NCBI GenBank assembly: GCA_030840415.1
Contig: JAVEEO010000365.1
Span: 1 to 17,218, forward strand
Length of the DNA: 17,218 bases
DNA from: Pseudonocardiales bacterium
GTDB lineage: Bacteria > Actinomycetota > Actinomycetes > Mycobacteriales > Jatrophihabitantaceae
Direction: 5' to 3'
The notes under the pieces are model-generated. The model did no database searches and was not told the DNA's origin. It saw only the letters and a list, made by a program, of their open reading frames with translations. The translations under genes were made by a program, and so were the position numbers. This document shows positions 14,986 through 17,218 of this stretch, piece after piece. The first letter of the stretch is position 1. Every line of letters begins with the position of its first letter.

Positions 14986-15777
14986 ATGACCCGCATCAGC
15001 ACCGCCGCACCGGCGATCAGGACCCAGCGGTCCGCGCCACGTCCCACCAGCAACCCGATGCGCAGGATCGCGCTCGCCGGTGGCTTGCTGTACCTGCTCA
15101 CGTTCGCCGCCTCCATCCCGCAGCTGAAGCTCTTCTCGCAGGTCGTCGACGACCCCGAGGGCTTCATCACCGGCCACGGCAGCACCACCCCACTGCTCTG
15201 GGGCAACTGGTTGGAGGTCATCACCGCCCTGGCCGGCATCGGCACCGCGGTCGTGCTGTACCCGGTCACCCGTCGGGTCAGCAGGACGGCAGCGATCGGC
15301 TTCGTCACCTCCCGTGTCGTGGAGGCCTGCTTGATCATCGTCGGCGTGGTCAGCCTGCTCACCGTCGTGACGCTGCGCGCGGACCTCGCCGGTGCCACCG
15401 GCGCGCGGGCGGACGCTGTCCAGGTCACCGGGCACGCGCTGGTCCAGCTGCGCCAATGGACCTTCCTGCTCGGCCCGGGCATCATGCCCGGCATCAATGC
15501 ACTCTTCCTCGGCTACGTGATGTACCGGTCCCGCCTCGTCCCGCGCCTCATCCCGACCGTCGGCCTGATCGGCGCGCCGCTGATCCTCGCCTCGGCCACC
15601 GGCACCATGTTCGGGCTCTGGGACCAGGTCTCGAGCGTCGGGGCTGCGCTCGCGCTGCCGATCGCGGCGTGGGAGTTCTCCCTGGGCCTGTGGCTCACCG
15701 TCAAGGGATTCCGGCCCACCGCAGTGGCCGCGCTCGACGGGCCGGCAGCAACGCGGCCGGCTGGCACCACCGCATAA
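14986..15777 (+). CDS. DUF4386-like multi-pass membrane protein
   Basis: This 263-residue protein has a polar N-terminus of about 25 residues followed by six or seven membrane helices. The first, MRRIALAGGLLYLLTFAAS, is typical of the DUF4386 family, as are the middle segments ending in LGPGIMPGINALFLGYVMYRS and the C-terminal GLIGAPLILAS region. The family has no assigned biochemical role. The ATG at 14986 has AAGGAG six bases upstream, firmly fixing the start. It is the last gene of the LuxR cassette and is followed by a hairpin with a short T run. The LuxR-type regulator probably controls it; that link is inferred from position and from the palindrome upstream. Confidence 0.85.
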   Translation: MTRISTAAPAIRTQRSAPRPTSNPMRRIALAGGLLYLLTFAASIPQLKLFSQVVDDPEGFITGHGSTTPLLWGNWLEVITALAGIGTAVVLYPVTRRVSRTAAIGFVTSRVVEACLIIVGVVSLLTVVTLRADLAGATGARADAVQVTGHALVQLRQWTFLLGPGIMPGINALFLGYVMYRSRLVPRLIPTVGLIGAPLILASATGTMFGLWDQVSSVGAALALPIAAWEFSLGLWLTVKGFRPTAVAALDGPAATRPAGTTA

Positions 15778-15791
15778 CCACCCCGGCGCGG

Positions 15792-15822
15792 GCGGCCCAC
15801 CGAGCTACCGGGGGGCCGCTTT
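15792..15822 (+). terminator. Intrinsic terminator behind the DUF4386-like gene
   Basis: GCGGCCC (15792-15798) pairs with GGGCCGC (15813-15819) and is followed directly by TTT (15820-15822). It lies 15 bases past the stop codon, in the 92-base space between two convergent genes. A second tight G/C hairpin (GGGGG, CCG, CCCCC) around 15835-15847 may serve the opposite strand. Confidence 0.65.
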
Positions 15823-15869
15823 CGCGCGCGTGCTGGGGGCCGCCCCCGCACAGCCGTGGGACTGCCGCG

Positions 15870-16673
15870 CTACCCGGCGGTTCCCGGTCCACCCGGATGG
15901 GCCCGGTCCAGCCAGTCGCGAAGCAGCGCTGCGAGGAGTTCGGGCCGCTCGTGCGGCAACGCGTGACCGGCGCCGTCGATCACTGCGAGGGTGGCCTGCG
16001 GATAGTGCTCCAGCAGGTTGCTCGCGTCGGTGTAGCCGACGACCGAGTCCTGCCGTCCGGCCAGGATCAGCGTCGGCGCCGAGAAGGTGGCCGACCCGAG
16101 ATCGACGGACCACCCGGCGAAGACGCGGCCCAGGGCAGCCTCGTCGGCCAGCGCCATGCCCGGCAGGACGTGGTCGCGGTAGCGGCGGGCGGTGGCCGGG
16201 GTGCGGACGACGAAGTACTCGTCGAAGCCCTGCCGGTGCGCTGGTTCGAGTTCGTCGTAGGCGCCCGGATCGGAGGCTGCGACGTCATGGCGGGCCACCG
16301 GTCCGGAGCGCTCGGCGAGCGGGCACAGCAGCGCCAGGCCGAGCACTGCCTCCGGACGCCGGGCCGCCACCGCACGCGCCAGGTAGGCACCGTAGGAATG
16401 CCCGAGCAGCATCACCGGCCCGGTGCCCAGTTGATCGAGAAAGGCGGCGAGCAGCGTCGCGACGTCGTCGTTGCAGGTCAGGCCGGTGGCGGTCGAGGCT
16501 CCCATCCCCGGCAGGTCCGGGTAGATCCGTCGATGGCCGGCGGCGACCCCGACGGCTTCGATCGCCGCCTCCAGTTCGCGGTGATCGACGCCGGCGCCGT
16601 GCAGGGCCACCAGCGGCACGCCCTCGCCGTGCTCGACGTAGTTGATATCGACCCCATTGACCCGGCACTGCAT
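15870..16673 (-). CDS. Alpha/beta-fold hydrolase
   Basis: This 267-residue single-domain hydrolase has the complete catalytic set: the oxyanion motif LHGAG (24-28), nucleophile S93 in GHSYG, acid D209 in LAGRQD, and H237 in GAGHALPHE. The lid region (about 120-190) is helical. Members include esterases, lactonases, epoxide hydrolases and C-C hydrolases; nothing here distinguishes among them. No signal peptide is present, so it is cytoplasmic. The ATG at 16673 begins the domain (MQCRVNGVDINYVEHGEG), has no ribosome binding site, and is preceded at six bases by TACCGT, suggesting a leaderless message. The frame is open further upstream to 16958, but that part is antisense to the neighbouring gene and is not protein-like. 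Confidence 0.92.
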   Translation of the reverse strand: MQCRVNGVDINYVEHGEGVPLVALHGAGVDHRELEAAIEAVGVAAGHRRIYPDLPGMGASTATGLTCNDDVATLLAAFLDQLGTGPVMLLGHSYGAYLARAVAARRPEAVLGLALLCPLAERSGPVARHDVAASDPGAYDELEPAHRQGFDEYFVVRTPATARRYRDHVLPGMALADEAALGRVFAGWSVDLGSATFSAPTLILAGRQDSVVGYTDASNLLEHYPQATLAVIDGAGHALPHERPELLAALLRDWLDRAHPGGPGTAG

Positions 16674-16685
16674 GTCGACACGGTA
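16674..16685 (-). promoter_or_regulatory. Leaderless promoter candidate for the alpha/beta hydrolase
   Basis: On the minus strand TACCGT (16685-16680) fits TANNNT and ends exactly six bases before the ATG at 16673. There is no Shine-Dalgarno sequence and no clear -35 box. Confidence 0.5.
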
Positions 16686-16741
16686 ATGATTGGACCGCCG
16701 GGTCGCCGACAGCACCGCATACGGATCCCTTTCGACGCGTC

Positions 16742-16776
16742 TTGTCGCGCTCGGGAGAACGGAGCACAGTGTTGTC
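16742..16776 (+). promoter_or_regulatory. Promoter candidate for the small membrane protein
   Basis: TTGTCG (16742-16747) and CACAGT (16765-16770) are separated by 17 bases. The second ends six bases before the GTG at 16777, again consistent with leaderless transcription. The -10 differs from TANNNT at its first base. Confidence 0.4.
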
Positions 16777-17025
16777 GTGCGTTCTCGTAGCCGGAGGAGA
16801 TGGAGCGAGCTGGACCCGCGCATTCGCTGCCTGATCCTCGTCAGTGCAGCGTTCGAGGGGGTACTCAAGGTTGCGGCTCTGATCGATCTCGGCCGGCGTC
16901 CCTCGGCTGAGGTGCGAGGCTCGAAAGCGCGCTGGGCAGCGGCGATCGTCCTGATCAACTCAGCCGGTGCGGCGCCTCTGGCGTATTTCCGCTACGGGCG
17001 GCGCAGGGTTGCCGAACAGGGTTAG
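16777..17025 (+). CDS. Small conserved actinobacterial membrane protein
   Basis: This 82-residue protein has an Arg-rich start (RSRSRRRW) and two hydrophobic helices (about residues 17-34 and 50-67) separated by a basic loop containing DLGRRPSAEVRGSKARW. It ends in AYFRYGRRR. The DL.RRP..EVRGSK..WA pattern recalls a common group of short actinobacterial membrane proteins, but I know no function for it. The GTG at 16777 is preferred because the conserved part begins soon after and a -35/-10 pair is correctly placed. A TTG at 16690 is in frame but would add antisense-derived residues. The gene is divergent from the alpha/beta hydrolase across 103 bases. Confidence 0.72.
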   Translation: MRSRSRRRWSELDPRIRCLILVSAAFEGVLKVAALIDLGRRPSAEVRGSKARWAAAIVLINSAGAAPLAYFRYGRRRVAEQG

Positions 17026-17218
17026 CCGCACGCAGCCACCCTGCGCCCCGACCTCGGTTGCCTGCAGCCAACTGTTGAACCGCGCTCGATTCCCCAGTGC
17101 CGCGGTTACTGCTGATCGCCCTGTCGGCGACCACGTTGCATCGTCAGATGCAGCAGGACAGTGCCCCACGAGCTTCCAAGACACGGCATGGACGACGGAG
17201 CCCTGGTTCGAGGTCAGC
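17026..17218. other. Terminal non-coding stretch with a small hairpin
   Basis: I see no convincing gene here. A minus-strand frame is open from the right edge to 16960, but its third-position GC is clearly lower than in neighbouring genes and its end is antisense to the small membrane protein. GTTGCATC (17135-17142), loop GTCA, GATGCAGC (17147-17154) forms an eight-pair hairpin with one G-T pair and no T run. An imperfect palindrome GTTGCCTGCAGCCAAC lies near 17057-17072. Confidence 0.4.

Noticed and set aside
16960..17218. Minus-strand frame open to the right edge
   Set aside because: Third-position GC is low compared with the neighbours, the end is antisense to the small membrane gene, and the product is unrecognisable. 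It could be the tail of a gene beyond the edge, but it is not supportable here.
17195..17218. GGTTCGA near the right edge as a tRNA T-arm
   Set aside because: There is no matching acceptor, D or anticodon arm in the preceding bases.

Overview
The window is very GC-rich DNA whose coding regions have almost exclusively G or C at third codon positions. Many genes start with GTG, and the histidine operon carries a PriA-type HisA. Together these point to a high-GC actinobacterium (Actinomycetota); the genus cannot be fixed from the sequence alone. I see no rRNA, tRNA, CRISPR array, insertion sequence or prophage.

Layout. Positions 8-4308 (all minus strand) hold an OmpR-type response regulator, a small four-helix membrane protein, a DHA1-family MFS exporter with a repeat-bearing N-terminus, and a secreted lipoprotein zinc metallopeptidase. 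Positions 4419-9085 (minus) are a compact histidine operon read hisD - small ORF - hisB - hisH - basic membrane protein - priA/hisA - hisF, with several 4-bp start/stop overlaps. hisC is missing: a 68-codon ORF fills the place where it normally sits between hisD and hisB and keeps an LPVRD motif like the HisC N-terminus. hisG, hisE and hisI are not in the window. Divergent from hisD is a stand-alone LON substrate-binding domain protein (9193-9888).

Positions 9910-11746 (minus) carry an amidohydrolase followed by a membrane protein. The amidohydrolase frame is broken near its 3' end. The restored frame ends in an ATGA overlap with the membrane gene, so this is a recent single-base loss or a sequencing error. 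Positions 11860-15777 (plus) form a cassette: a large MalT-like LuxR-family ATPase regulator, a perfect 18-bp palindrome just behind its stop codon, a 78-residue protein with an ideal Shine-Dalgarno sequence, and a DUF4386-like membrane protein. A strong hairpin terminator closes it. An alpha/beta hydrolase (minus) and a small membrane protein (plus) lie divergently at the right end, and the last ~190 bases hold no convincing gene.

Regulation. Several genes lacking a Shine-Dalgarno sequence have a -10-like TANNNT box ending exactly six bases before the start codon. This is the geometry of leaderless transcripts, and it is clearest at hisD, the LON-domain gene and the alpha/beta hydrolase. The most unusual points are the small ORF in the hisC slot, the frameshifted amidohydrolase, the palindrome in the LuxR cassette and the paired divergent leaderless promoters.
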